This document shows positions 36,701 to 46,550 of a stretch of DNA of 64,000 nt, piece by piece (positions within the stretch are counted from its first letter, which is position 1; the number at the start of each line of letters is the position of its first letter). A model generated the notes under the pieces. The model searched no databases. It saw only the letters and a program-made list of their open reading frames with translations, and was not told the origin of the DNA. The stretch lies in assembly GCA_037893225.1 (NCBI GenBank), contig JAZGUH010000025.1, forward strand, positions 1-64,000. The letters are read 5' to 3'. Source of the stretch: Hippasteria phrygiana. Its lineage: Eukaryota; Echinodermata; Asteroidea; Valvatida; Goniasteridae. The translations under genes and the position numbers were made by a program.

Positions 36701-38387
36701 TTATAGCTTTTTGACCCGAAAATCCGTCCTAATTTATAATAAATTAGACGGAAACTATTTCTTCAGCATTTCTTTCGGGGCGCTTTTCAGATCCAGTTCA
36801 GGTGTTGTTCTTCCAATTTCATTAATAAAAATTGGCATTTTCGGGCATTAAGAATGGTACAAAATTTGTCACAAACGGCATTATGACTCTTCGTAAATGA
36901 TTTTTAGCTTTTTTACCCGAAAATCCGTCCTAATTTATAATACATTAGACGGACACTATTTCTTCAGCATTTCTTTCGGGGCGCTTTTCAGATCCAGTTC
37001 AGGTGTTGTTCTTCCAATTTCATTAATAAAAATTGGCATTTTCGGGCATTAAGAATGGTACAAAATTGTTAAAAAGACGGCATTATGACTCTTCCTGACT
37101 GATTTTTAGCTTTTTTAACCGAAAATCAGTCTCTATTTGAAATTTATTAGACGGACACTATTTATTCACTATTTTCTTTAGGGGCGCTTTTCAAATCCAG
37201 TTAAGGTGTTGTTCTTCCAATTTCATTAATAACAATTTGAATTTTCGGTCATTAAGAATGGTACAAAATTGTTGAAAAATACGGCATTCTGACTCTTCGT
37301 GACTGATTTGTATGTTTTTTAAAACCGAAAATCCGTCTTTATTTAAAATTCATTAGACGGACACTATTTCTTCACCATTTCCTTCAGGGCGCTTTACAGA
37401 TGCAGTTCAGGTGTTGTTCATCAAATTTCATTAATAGACATTACAATTTTCGGGCATTGAGAATGGTACAAATTTGTTAAAATAAAACGGCATTATGACT
37501 CTTCGTGACTTGTTTTAAATTTTGTAACCGAAAATCAGTCTTTATTTGGAATTCATTAAACTGACATGTTTGTTCACTATTTCCTTCGGGGCGCTTTTCA
37601 GATCCAGTTAAGGTGTTGTTGGTCTAAGTTCATTATTAAAAATTAGAATTTTAGGGCATTAACAGAATAATACAAAATTGTTGAAGAAACGTCATTCTGA
37701 AATTTTGTGACTAATTTTCAGTATTTTACACAGAAAAAGTGTCTTTAAGGAAAATTTATTAGAGGAACACTATTCCTTCACCAATTCATTCGGGGCGCTT
37801 TTCAGATCCAGTTCATGTGTTGTTCTGTCTATTTCATTAATTAAAATTCGGGCATTTAGAATGGAACAAAATAGTTGGAAAAACTGCATTCTGCGCCTCT
37901 TCAAGACTGACTTTGAGCTTTTTGTTTAAAATTAAAAATTTATTTAAAATTAATGAGGCTGACACTGTTTATGCACAGTTTATTCGGGGCGCCTTCAGTT
38001 TCATAACTGAATATGGGCATTTTTTCAACAAAATATGCGAAATTGATGGGAAAAGGTATATATTTCGTCCATTAGAAGTGATGTGTCACATATAACCTGG
38101 CCATGATGAACAGCGCCCCCGTTCGTACTACAGGTACGCAAGGCTACAAAATAGTGTTTTCTATTTCATTTCATTTTATTTATTTACTATAATGGATTCA
38201 CATTTGAATATGTTAATTAATTGAAATCAACATACAACTGATCTACATTGATATTTTATAGTTGCGTTGTCTATCGGCCACTGTATGGGTAAATGCGGGC
38301 GAAGCCTCTGAACGTAAAAATATCCTGACGTGAAAATCAGGCTAGCCTGAATTCAGGCCCGAAATTTAGGGCCAGGATCAGCCAGGT
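33746..38387. mobile_element. 4.6-kb foldback element with internal inverted satellite
   Basis: It starts ACCTGGCTGATCCTGG and ends with the exact complement. CTCAAGGT is duplicated at 33738-33745 and 38388-38395 (8 bp, or 9 if the first base is counted as target). Long terminal arms (about 33746-34325 and 37858-38387) enclose about 18 units of a 205-bp repeat. About five are in one orientation (34330-35275), and after a switch point near 35278 about thirteen are inverted (35280-37857). No coding is present. The architecture recalls Foldback/MULE-type elements. Confidence 0.9.
34330..37857. repeat. 205-bp satellite units in two opposed blocks
   Basis: Each unit carries the marker GAACTGGATCTGAAAAGCGC and then CCCGAATGAAAT. 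It appears in this orientation near 34385, 34592, 34797, 34993 and 35199, and as its complement about every 205 bp from about 35368 to 37800. Units differ by scattered substitutions and small indels, so the array is not brand new. Open frames across it are not genes. Confidence 0.9.
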
Positions 38388-38395
38388 CTCAAGGT

Positions 38396-38576
38396 AGCCG
38401 CGGATTCGGCCTGATTTCTGGCCGCGTATTCGGCCGCGGATTAATCCGCGTATTCAGCAAGAGTCGAAAAATCTATAACGCATGCGGTAAAAGGTGATCT
38501 ATTTTCCAGAAAGTTCACTTCGCTTGTATTACGAAGCCCGGGAAGGGACAGTGGGAAATTTTTTTTTTCCAGCTGC
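38396..38576. other. spacer with GCGGATTCGGCC words
   Basis: Short degenerate repeats of CCGCG(G/T)ATTCGGCC occur at 38398-38455, followed by ordinary sequence and a T run before the palindromic minisatellite. No gene is seen. Confidence 0.4.
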
Positions 38577-38577
38577 T

Positions 38578-38795
38578 AAATCGTTCAAACGATTTAGCTA
38601 AATCGTTCAAACGATTTAGCTAAATCGTTCAAACGATTTAATAAATCGTTCAAACGATTTAATAAATCGTTCAAACGATTAAATAAATCGTTCAAACGAA
38701 TTAGCTAAATCGTTCAAACGAATTAATAAATCGTTCAAACGAATTAATAAATCGTTCAAACGAATTAATAAATCGTCCAAACGAATTAATAAGTC
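38578..38795. repeat. palindromic minisatellite (AAATCGTTCAAACGATTT)n
   Basis: About ten units with period 20-22 bp. Each core, AAATCGTT-CA-AACGATTT, is itself a near-perfect palindrome. Linkers change from AGCT to AATA along the array, and the last units mutate GATTTA to GAATTA. A single strand could fold into a chain of hairpins. Confidence 0.9.
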
Positions 38796-38819
38796 AATTT
38801 CAAAGTGAACAAAGAAACT

Positions 38820-38891
38820 GGCAGGAGCGGGATTCGAACATGCGACCTCCGGGTTACCGTACCGGCGCTCTACCAACTGAGCTATCTTGCC
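38820..38891 (-). tRNA. tRNA-like sequence (anticodon GGT, Thr?), probably pseudogene or SINE head
   Basis: The complement reads as a 72-nt cloverleaf: acceptor GGCAAGA/TCCTGCC (6 of 7 pairs), perfect D stem GCTC/GAGC with AGTTGGTA loop (A box), anticodon stem CCGGT/CCCGG with loop ACGGTAA, and TTCGAAT T-loop (B box). The T-stem has two mismatches and the anticodon loop starts AC rather than the usual pyrimidine-U. A partial inverted copy with a perfect T-stem lies at 39011-39050. A tRNA-derived SINE is as likely as a functional tRNA. Confidence 0.4.
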
Positions 38892-39004
38892 CTATGTTGG
38901 CGGTCTCCCAAATTGTCAGTATCTTTGTTCGGGTGGGCGCTCGTCAGAAGTCATAAACCCAGAATGCCGTATAGCCAGGGATCACACCCAATTTTACGAT
39001 ACGA

Positions 39005-39080
39005 TACGGTACGGTAACCCGGAGGTCGCAGGTTCGAATCCTGCTCCTGCAAGTTTCTTTGTTCACTTTGAAATTGTATT
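39005..39080 (+). repeat. inverted partial copy of tRNA-like unit and tail
   Basis: GGTAACCCGGAGGTCGCAGG, then TTCGAATCCTGC, and the following TTTCTTTGTTCACTTTGAA tail repeat, in opposite orientation, the 3' half and tail of the tRNA-like sequence at 38795-38870. The two arms are separated by about 130 bp and could fold back. Confidence 0.7.
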
Positions 39081-40799
39081 CAAATTTACCTAGTCAGTTT
39101 CCCTTGTGGATTGTTTGACGAATATAAGAAAAAAGTCGTATCCTCATTGAGTGATCCCCACAATGTCGCTTCCCAGGTTGTAGTTAAATATTACACAATT
39201 ATCTCTATGAAAACACCCTAAAACTGTTCCGCAAAACATAACGTTCATGTTGAAAGAAAGTGACAAAATTGTTTCACGAAGGTTTACCACGCCCACTTGG
39301 GGTCAACATGCAAATTGAGGTCACTATAACGTTTTTGCAACATCATCACAACGTAGTACGTGTATTTAACTTCATAATAATGTTGCCATGCAGAAGACCA
39401 TCAACAACATTATCACAACGTTAACAACATTTACTAAGGAGTGTTAGAACGTCAAAATACAACGTGATCACGATGTGATGGTCATTATATCAATACATTG
39501 TCATCAAAATCAATGAATGCCTCGTTATTAACCTTCATGTTATACATGTATTAAAACTTAAAACACGGGATACAGATAATGAAAAAAAATGTTGTGGCAA
39601 CCTTGATATAACGTACGTATCAAGATGCATATAAAACATTTAAAAACATTTTTATAGTTCCTTGGACTCGAACATTTAGGACATGTTTAGACTGCTGTCA
39701 ACTTTGTTTTCAAACATCAACAAATAATAATTATTTGTTATACCTCGATGTTTCAACAATGTTTTGCAAACATTCCACATTTAATCCGCGACATGAAATG
39801 TTTGTTTTTAAAATGATTTAAATTTGTTTTAATTATGTTTAATAACGTTTTTCATTTAATCGAAATATCTGTCTCAAAACTATTTTTACATTACAAAAAC
39901 ATTTTTTAAAATGCGCGGATGATGTTTTATGATAGCTTGACAACATGCAAACATTATAACAATGTTATAATTACATTTCATGAAAATTTAATAACACTTG
40001 CATGATGTTTCAAAGATAATTGATGTAAAAAAAAAAAAAGTGTAACACATTAAATATACATTTGAGAGTTTATATCTGTAAAACATTTTGAAAACATTAA
40101 TTTTTAAATGTTTGTACCGCGACAATAGAATAATGTTTTAAAAACAGTTTCATTTTGTTTTTAATATGTTTAATGACATTTTCAATACGTTTGTGTATTT
40201 TCATTAAAACATCTTTTACAAATATAACTGTTACTATATAAACATTTTGTTGAATGCGACTACAATGTTTTAGTAATCTAAAGATATGACAGTCGTAACG
40301 TCAATTTATAAATTATAAAAATATCGTAAAAACATTTCATTGAAATTCAAAATGCATTTACACGATGTCCTTAAAATATTTCAAGTAGATGTTTTATTAA
40401 TACCGTAATAACAATGTTATCTCTAAATGTTTTCTGTATGACATTGTACAACTTTGTGGAAATGTTTTATTCACGTTATGTGATTAACGTAAATTAAAAC
40501 ATATCGTTAAAATATTTCATTTTCACAATGTTCCTAAAATATTTCAAGTAAAAACAAAATAGTTTTTCTTAAACTTTAATCAAACATTTAAAAATAACAT
40601 TTGTTTTAAGAACATCATGAAAACATACCCATGTTCAGATAGTAACATTATCATAGCGTCGTTTTGATATCAAATGCCCGAGATTTATTTTTTACCTAAG
40701 ACAAGTTTTAAACAGCAGGCAGAAATGCTTTTTTGACATTATTAAAACGTTAATAATAGTTATGTGGACTCAAATATTCATAACATGTTTTAAGAACAT
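39081..40799. repeat. AT-rich region of degenerate AACATTTT words
   Basis: Words such as AAAACATTTT, AACGTT, AATGTTTTA and TATAACATT recur every 20-60 bp without a fixed period. The same style resumes at 41700-42140 and 45050-45410, so these may be parts of one large element split by a Penelope 3' end and satellites. No coding is seen. Confidence 0.45.
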
Positions 40800-40892
40800 G
40801 TGTTGTTTGCCAGACTCACATGCAGGAGTCTGACTCCTTTTCTGGCCATTCATCTGGAACTACTCACAGAACCAATGGCAACATTACTTGAA

Positions 40893-41202
40893 ACACCTCT
40901 AATGTCATATATCTCATTTCTTGCAAGGTTTGTGGTATCCAGTATGTCGGAGAGACCAAGAACACGCTCAAAAAGTGTTTCTATGGCCATCGATCGACTG
41001 TGAACACCAAGAAAATGGACACCCCTGTTGGTCATCACTTCAACTTGCCTAACCATTCCATTTCTGATAATGATTCTACAGGGCATAGAATCACTTTTCC
41101 ACCGCAAGGACTCAGTTCGCCTCAGCCGAGAGAAAGTTTGGATGAAACGTCTTCGGACTATTCAACCACATGGTCTCAACATCCAGGAAGGGAATGATTA
41201 AC
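40893..41202 (+). pseudogene. Penelope-like element C-terminus with GIY-YIG endonuclease
   Basis: A frame starting TSNVIYLISCKVCGIQYVGET gives the GIY-YIG signature of Penelope-like elements, including the CxxC typical of this lineage, followed by HRSTVNTKK and PVGHHFNLPNH. After a frameshift near 41100 the other frame reads WMKRLRTIQPHGLNIQEGND and stops at 41202, the usual Penelope C-terminus. The reverse transcriptase part is missing, consistent with 5' truncation. One frameshift makes it non-functional. Confidence 0.85.
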
Positions 41203-41680
41203 TTTAAATTTTTCCCCCATTGTCATTTGTTTACAGATTATCCTCCTGGCAAACCCTCTTGGGGTTTCTTGGCCAAATGGGGTTGTCTTTCCATTTCCTG
41301 TTTATCCTTGCCACTTCTCTTTGTTCCTTCTCTTGCCCTATTACCACCTTCAATTCAACTCCCCCCCCCCCCCCCCCCCCCCCCCCCGGCCCCTAACCAC
41401 ACTCCTTTGTCCAATTCCCCAGCTTCTACCTTTATCTTAATCCCTCCCCTCCTTCATCCTTACCAAAACCACACTTCTTTGTTCCTGCCTGTGCTTCCTC
41501 TCCCTTTGATGTTTACCCACTGCCATGCTCCTTTGCATCCCTCTTTTGTGTTTCTCCACCCACCCCCTCATGCATGTGTGTTCCCTACATGTTTGTTTCT
41601 TGTACTCTGTCATTTGCCTTTGAGAAAGAACTTGCTTAAGTTCGAAACGTCAGGCCAGCTAATTTTTTGATTTGTATATT
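41203..41680 (+). mobile_element. Penelope-like 3' untranslated end with hammerhead-like motif
   Basis: Pyrimidine-rich, with a poly-C run at 41361-41387, ending TTTGAGAAAGAACTTGC, then TTAAGTTCGAAACGTCAGGC. The last part has a GAACTT/AAGTTC hairpin, GAAA, C-GTC and flanking GCCT/AGGC pairing, an arrangement like the minimal hammerhead ribozymes reported in Penelope-like elements. The CTGANGA core reads TTGAGAA, so activity is unlikely. The final 67 bases are the source type of the ATPase insertion in Polinton copy 1. Confidence 0.75.
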
Positions 41681-41699
41681 TCAGGTCCATTCAGTCAGT

Positions 41700-42389
41700 C
41701 AGCAGTTTGCAGCAGTTTTATTCATTTTCATGTTTTAAGAATGTTATCAATAATTTGGCATAATATTTTACACAGTTCTGCAACATGTTTTTAAGGCTAC
41801 AAATATATGTTATAAGAACATTATAAAAACATACGACTGGTAACATTATAATGATGTCTTTTAAATATCTAAGATATTTAATAATTCGGACAAGTTTTAA
41901 ACATCAGGATGAAGTGTTTTTTTAAACATCACTTTAACGTTACTGATTCTTCCATGGACTCAACCATTTATAAAATGTTTTATGAATGTTGTCAACTCTG
42001 CGGTATGACATTTTAGGGATATTTGTAAAACATTGTATTATATTTATTTTAATATGTTTTAAGAACATCCTAAAAACTTACAGATAATAAGGTGGCAACA
42101 TTATAATGACGTCTTCAAAATATCACATGCACTGACATTTATGGGGCTGTGTCGTCACGATCATAGCAGGCTTGCGGCTGTACACTGAATCCCGAACTGA
42201 TGAACGCTAGATGAACCCAGTAACTGCAAATAATACCCAACGACCGCGCGGTGACCTACAGGGCGCGCGCGCTGACCCACAGGTCGCGCGCGCCAGATCA
42301 GATTACAATTGCAATGACTGCTGGATGCATGATCCTGTAGTTATGATGATACATACTGCATGTACAAGTATTTTGTATGTGTTTGTGCC
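41700..42389. other. AACATTTT-type AT-rich DNA, then GC-rich spacer
   Basis: Continuation of the degenerate AT-rich repeat to about 42140, then a spacer with CGCGCGCG words around 42245-42295. No gene is seen. Confidence 0.4.
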
Positions 42390-42390
42390 A

Positions 42391-43345
42391 CCAAAAATTA
42401 TGGTGTTCTCACGACCTCGACCTCGACCTCGACCTCGACCTCGACCTCGACCTCGACCTCGACCTCGACCTCGACCTCGACCTCGACCTCGACCTCGACC
42501 TCGACCTCGACCTCGACCTCGACCTCGACCTCGACCTCGACCTCGACCTCGACCTCGACCTCATTAATATTTATAGTCTGGGGGTTGACCACGGAAACGT
42601 GCATTAGGGTCCGCTAAACTTATATATATATCTTCGGAAGCCTTTGTCCAGTTGTATCAAACGAGCTGTCTAAAGTTTCTTATAATGGCGGGTGCTAATT
42701 TGAATAAATGCAGAACATACGATATTATCATTGTAGAAAGTACTTTATGAATTCGTTCACCCCTGAACATGGTCTAGACACCTCGAATGGATAGGTTTGG
42801 ACGAGATCAGACATGCATATAGGATTGAAAACATGTATTTTACCCAATTGCAGCAGCTAATTTGCATTTTAATTAATTTTTAAAAATGCCAAGGGTGCCA
42901 AGGGGCATGGCACCCGCCGGAATATTGATCTGCAAAGTCCAATTGACAAGAAAATGCAAAACAATTTGTGCGGACCCTAATGCACGTTTCCGTAGTCAAC
43001 CCCCAGACTATAAATATTAACGAGGTCGAGGTCGAGGTCGAGGGCGAGGGCGAGGTCGAGGGCGAGGGCGAGGTCGAGGGCGAGGGCGAGGTCGAGGGCG
43101 AGGGCGAGGTCGAGGGCGAGGGCGAGGTCGAGGGCGAGGGCGAGGTCGAGGGCGAGGGCGAGGTCGAGGGCGAGGGCGAGGTCGAGGGCGAGGGCGAGGT
43201 CGAGGGCGAGGGCGAGGTCGAGGGCGAGGGCGAGGTCGAGGGCGAGGGCGAGGTCGAGGGCGAGGGCGAGGTCGAGGGCGAGGGCGAGGTCGAGGGCGAG
43301 GGCGAGGCGATCTGTCGTCTTTAGAACACCATAAAAAATATACGA
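42391..43345. repeat. inverted repeat with hexamer-satellite arms
   Basis: Left arm: ATGGTGTTCT, a (CGACCT)n array of about 25 copies (42413-42562), then ATTAATATTTATAGTCTGGGG and GTTGAC...ACGTGCATTAGGGTCCGC. Right arm: the complement of these in mirror order, with an array of an 18-bp unit GAGGTCGAGGGCGAGGGC (43020-43310) and AGAACACCATAAAA. The centre, about 42625-42965, is unique. Long repeat-encoded frames (Arg-Pro, Leu-Asp, Val-Glu) are not genes. Confidence 0.88.
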
Positions 43346-44328
43346 TAGGCCTACAGTCGAACATAGTCCGTGACACCCCACCCGGCAAATGCCAAAATGT
43401 ACCATGACAGAACCAAACGAAAATAAGTAAATCTGTATTTATAATTGTAAAATGTATAACGCACCAGCCCCTTCCTATACAAAAATTAAGTTGTAGGCCT
43501 ATGTATCGAAATAAATTTCGACTAAAATCGGCTGTGCCTGCAATGATGAGCAAATCAAAGTAAAACAGCTATACTGATGGCGATATTGAGTCCACGACCT
43601 TGTGTTACGGCAGGACTTTATGGAAAGTTACATCATAAGAGTTATTTCAACACTATCAAATAATAAACACAATAAAAACAGTTATTACCAATAAATAATA
43701 TACGTCAATGAAATGAGATTTCACCAGTGGCGAGTAAATCCGTGTCGAAAAGTGGGGATGAATATTAAATTTGTCAACGAAGTACTGCATCTTGAACTTT
43801 TCTCAACGGGGGATACCCCCGCCCCAAACACCGCTTGAAATTTGAAACATCACTTTGTGTACAATTTCCCCTTTTTAAATTTATGAAACAAACAAGAAAT
43901 ACAAATCGGCGGGCCCCTGAACTCCTTCCCCGTGCTTACGCCACTGGCGCACAGATCCCCACATCACTATGATAAAGATGACTACCGAAGAAACAAAGGA
44001 ATAGACACCCCGACAAATATTCAAACAACCCTAATTTTCACCTGTTTTGCACGAATTAATCGCTTATTACTTTTTATGACATGAACAATTCACATACCGA
44101 GTACATGGATCGGATGTACTATACATCTGTACATGTTGACTATACATTACATGTAGACTTGATGTGCGGAAATATTGTTTCACACAGCGAGTTGTTGACA
44201 AGTGCCATTGGAATAGCGACCAAGTGAAGTTGTTTCAGCTCCATCTATCAACTGTTTAAAAAAATGTACTTCTATGTTCTTGATTTTAATTTAATTTTTC
44301 TTCGCTGCTAAAGAACTGTCTGCAGCCA
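43346..44328. other. no gene seen
   Basis: Host-like sequence with short frames only. Words such as CCACTGGCG near 43941 may be MITE ends, but no partner was found. Confidence 0.4.
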
Positions 44329-44724
44329 CTACCCCTCTTTTAGTAGCATGATAATTTTGTTATTGAAGTGACGGGTCAAAATAAGCCTGAAGCTTTTTAT
44401 CGACCTAAGTTTACAAGCAAGATACGAGCAAGATACATCCAAATGAATAACACATAATACGTACATAGACCCTTTTACGGATACCCCGCCTGTGGGGTTT
44501 TGTGTACAAAATTTAGCGCGAACTGTCCCACAGCGACAAGACACGTTGCAGTTTTGCTGTGCACATTTACATGGACAAGCACCCCGTGTGCCGAGTCGTC
44601 CTCTCTGGAAAGAGTTTCGGCATGTACATGTCATAGGTTCTCCAGCGTAAGGTTCTACTTCTATATCGCCAACCTCTAATTCTGTGCAACTTTCAGACAA
44701 ATATTCAATGGCACTTGTGTACAT
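44329..44724 (-). CDS. cysteine-rich fragment, unknown
   Basis: A minus-strand frame of 131 codons with a central Cys cluster: MTCTCRNSFQRGR, then RGACPCKCAQQNCNVSCRCG and TVRAKFC. Repeated CxC and CRCG spacing is reminiscent of zinc-knuckle-like segments found in uncharacterised repetitive-element proteins. The N- and C-terminal parts look non-coding, so a single exon or relic of about 60 codons (44515-44700) is likely. No family is assigned. Confidence 0.35.
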   Translation of the reverse strand: MYTSAIEYLSESCTELEVGDIEVEPYAGEPMTCTCRNSFQRGRLGTRGACPCKCAQQNCNVSCRCGTVRAKFCTQNPTGGVSVKGSMYVLCVIHLDVSCSYLACKLRSIKSFRLILTRHFNNKIIMLLKEG

Positions 44725-45450
44725 GTGAATGAAATTTTATGAAATAAACAGATGAAATTTGAACGTTTTTTCTAATAATCTTACTCTTAGAGAACTGAGT
44801 GCCACGATGTGTGCTACTTGTTTATAAGTATGGGTGTACACGTATGTGTATTTCAGTACGCAGACGCTGGACATGCGTGCGTGTTCCAGGGGGTGTAGTT
44901 TCCAAAAGCCAATTCTCAGAACAGCCATAACAAACGGATGGAGGTTAAAAATAGCACATAACCGAAATGAAGCGCAAGGGGGCGCACTTCAATATTTGAT
45001 TGTTAACGCGAGATGGCGCGACGACACAGCCCCTTTTAGTTAAACCACGTACTTTTAAACATTAGGTAGAAGTGCATTTATAACATTTTCAAACGTTTTT
45101 GATAGTACCGTGGACTCGAGCATTCAGGAGATGTTTTAGTAACGTTTTATGATATTTTAAAACATCTGGATTATGTTTTTTAAATATCACATTTATGGCA
45201 AACTTTTCCCTCATGAAAACTAATTTAAAACATATTTGGATGACATACTCGATAAAACGTCAAATTTGAGACATTTAAGTTATGTTATTAAAATGTTGTT
45301 CTGTTTATCATAACATTTCTATAAGGTTTTTAAAATGTTATTTTAAAATGTTTTATATATAACATCCGTACGACCTTTTCATAATGTTATAAAACATAAT
45401 GTGTTTGCTGGGGCTGTGTTCTGTTTTTGTTTTTAGTCATGCAGTGTTAA
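44725..45450. other. no gene seen; AACATTTT-type repeat at the right
   Basis: The left half is ordinary. From about 45050 to 45410 the AT-rich AACATTTT/AATGTTATAAAAC style returns and ends near GTTTGCTGGGG. Confidence 0.4.
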
Positions 45451-45454
45451 TTAA

Positions 45455-45655
45455 CCCCTTGCCACCGGGCATTGGGATAACCTGGTGCGCCAGGCCGGGT
45501 TGTGCAGCCAAGCGAAATGGAAACAAGAGGCTTGTGCAGCCAAACATAACGTACACAATACCCTACTAAAATGCCGAGATTGGCACACATAGACGTCAAC
45601 CGGCCAGGTGGCAATTTTCAATCCGCACGTATTTGGGGCAACCGGTGGCTAGGGG
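45455..45655. mobile_element. TTAA-flanked MITE, 201 bp, piggyBac-type ends
   Basis: Ends CCCCTTGCCACCGG and CCGGTGGCTAGGGG are inverted (one mismatch), with TTAA on both sides (45451-45454, 45656-45659). CCC...GGG termini plus TTAA are what piggyBac transposases use. No coding is present. Confidence 0.75.
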
Positions 45656-45659
45656 TTAA

Positions 45660-46034
45660 AATGGTACATGTACACATGCAGGAAATATGCCAAGTGGAAT
45701 CCCCCACCCCACCACAAAAAAAAAAAGCTTTATGCACAACATTCTAAAATCAACAAATCCACTCCACATTTTAATGTTGCTTTGCATATGCAGAAAACTC
45801 CAACAATCCCTTGTTCTAAATTTGTTGGTACATCTCATCCAACCGCCAGTTCAATGTTGAGGTCAAATTTCTCCGGGAAACGTGTAAACATCCTACAAGG
45901 TGTCGCACAGGATTGCAGGTGAACAAAATCGACAGATGGCTATCGCCGGCACACAAGTATTGGTACCATCTTTATGAAGATTTTGCATACATATTTTGCG
46001 TACTAGTATTTGCTTCTCTTTTTCAAGGCAGCCC
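45660..46034. other. left flank of Polinton copy 2
   Basis: An 84-codon frame at 45668-45922 has no recognised motif, and its A-run suggests chance. Nothing else is seen before the CGACC target copy. Confidence 0.4.
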
Positions 46035-46039
46035 CGACC

Positions 46040-46292
46040 AGTAGTATAGGGATTTGCCGATTCAGCGACAAAACCCGATTTTTCACTTCCTTCCCCAATT
46101 TTGCTGTGGGTATATACATCAAATTTAAAAAAACCAAAAATATTCTAAAAATAGCCCAAATTTAATTCAAAATTTTGCTGGGGTACTACACACCAAAATT
46201 AGCACAAAATCAAGAAAATAAAAAGTATTTTCCATATCCCACAAACATACGAAATATCCGGGGCGCCCGGGCGCTGCTCCTAAAATAACATA
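46040..46292 (+). repeat. TIR of Polinton copy 2 (gene-3' side)
   Basis: 253 bp, matching the right TIR of copy 1 apart from a few substitutions, with the GC palindrome near 46263-46274. Confidence 0.95.
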
Positions 46293-46296
46293 TGGC

Positions 46297-46344
46297 AAAA
46301 AAAAAACCCTCATCTCTACACTCAGTAGAGATGAGGGTTTTTTT
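46297..46344. terminator. perfect 13-bp stem hairpin flanked by A10/T7
   Basis: Same hairpin as at 30774-30818 (stem CCCTCATCTCTAC, loop ACTCA on this strand). The stem is unchanged between copies while the A/T runs vary in length. Confidence 0.8.
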
Positions 46345-46367
46345 GTGTCTTGCGTTACTAACTACAA

Positions 46368-46550
46368 CTACTCTTTGCAAGGAGCGCTAGGCCTAGTCTC
46401 TAAACTCTCTTGAGCACTTGTGTAGCTAGGAGGCTTATCTATACTCACGTTAGAATCACGCTCATACTCTTTACATATTTCTAATTTAAAGTTGTAAGTT
46501 TTGCGATAAGATCTTTTTTTTCTTTCGCTAGAAGCTCGACCACTTTCTTT
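46368..46550 (-). CDS. candidate -1 frameshift tail (PPxY, PSAP), copy 2
   Basis: Identical arrangement to copy 1: eight T on this strand (46514-46521) give the A_AAA_AAA slip site. The -1 frame then stays open to the stop at 46368-46370, with PPSY at 46422-46433 and PSAP at 46380-46391. Because the two copies are nearly identical throughout, this conservation alone does not prove selection. Confidence 0.5.
   Translation of the reverse strand, partial: KESGRASSERKKRSYRKTYNFKLEICKEYERDSNVSIDKPPSYTSAQESLETRPSAPCKE

Noticed and set aside
34077..38095. Matching 60-64 codon frames at the two ends of the foldback element
   Set aside because: They are the same sequence in the two inverted arms, and the repeated frame only reflects arm identity, not a gene.
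38578..38795. CRISPR-like array
   Set aside because: Units are contiguous palindromic 20-22 bp repeats without unique spacers, and the surroundings are eukaryotic. It is a minisatellite.
42211..43553. Long open frames of Arg-Pro, Leu-Asp, Ser-Thr and Val-Glu repeats
   Set aside because: They are translations of hexamer satellites on both strands and in several frames. A satellite with a period divisible by three has no stops in some frames regardless of coding.
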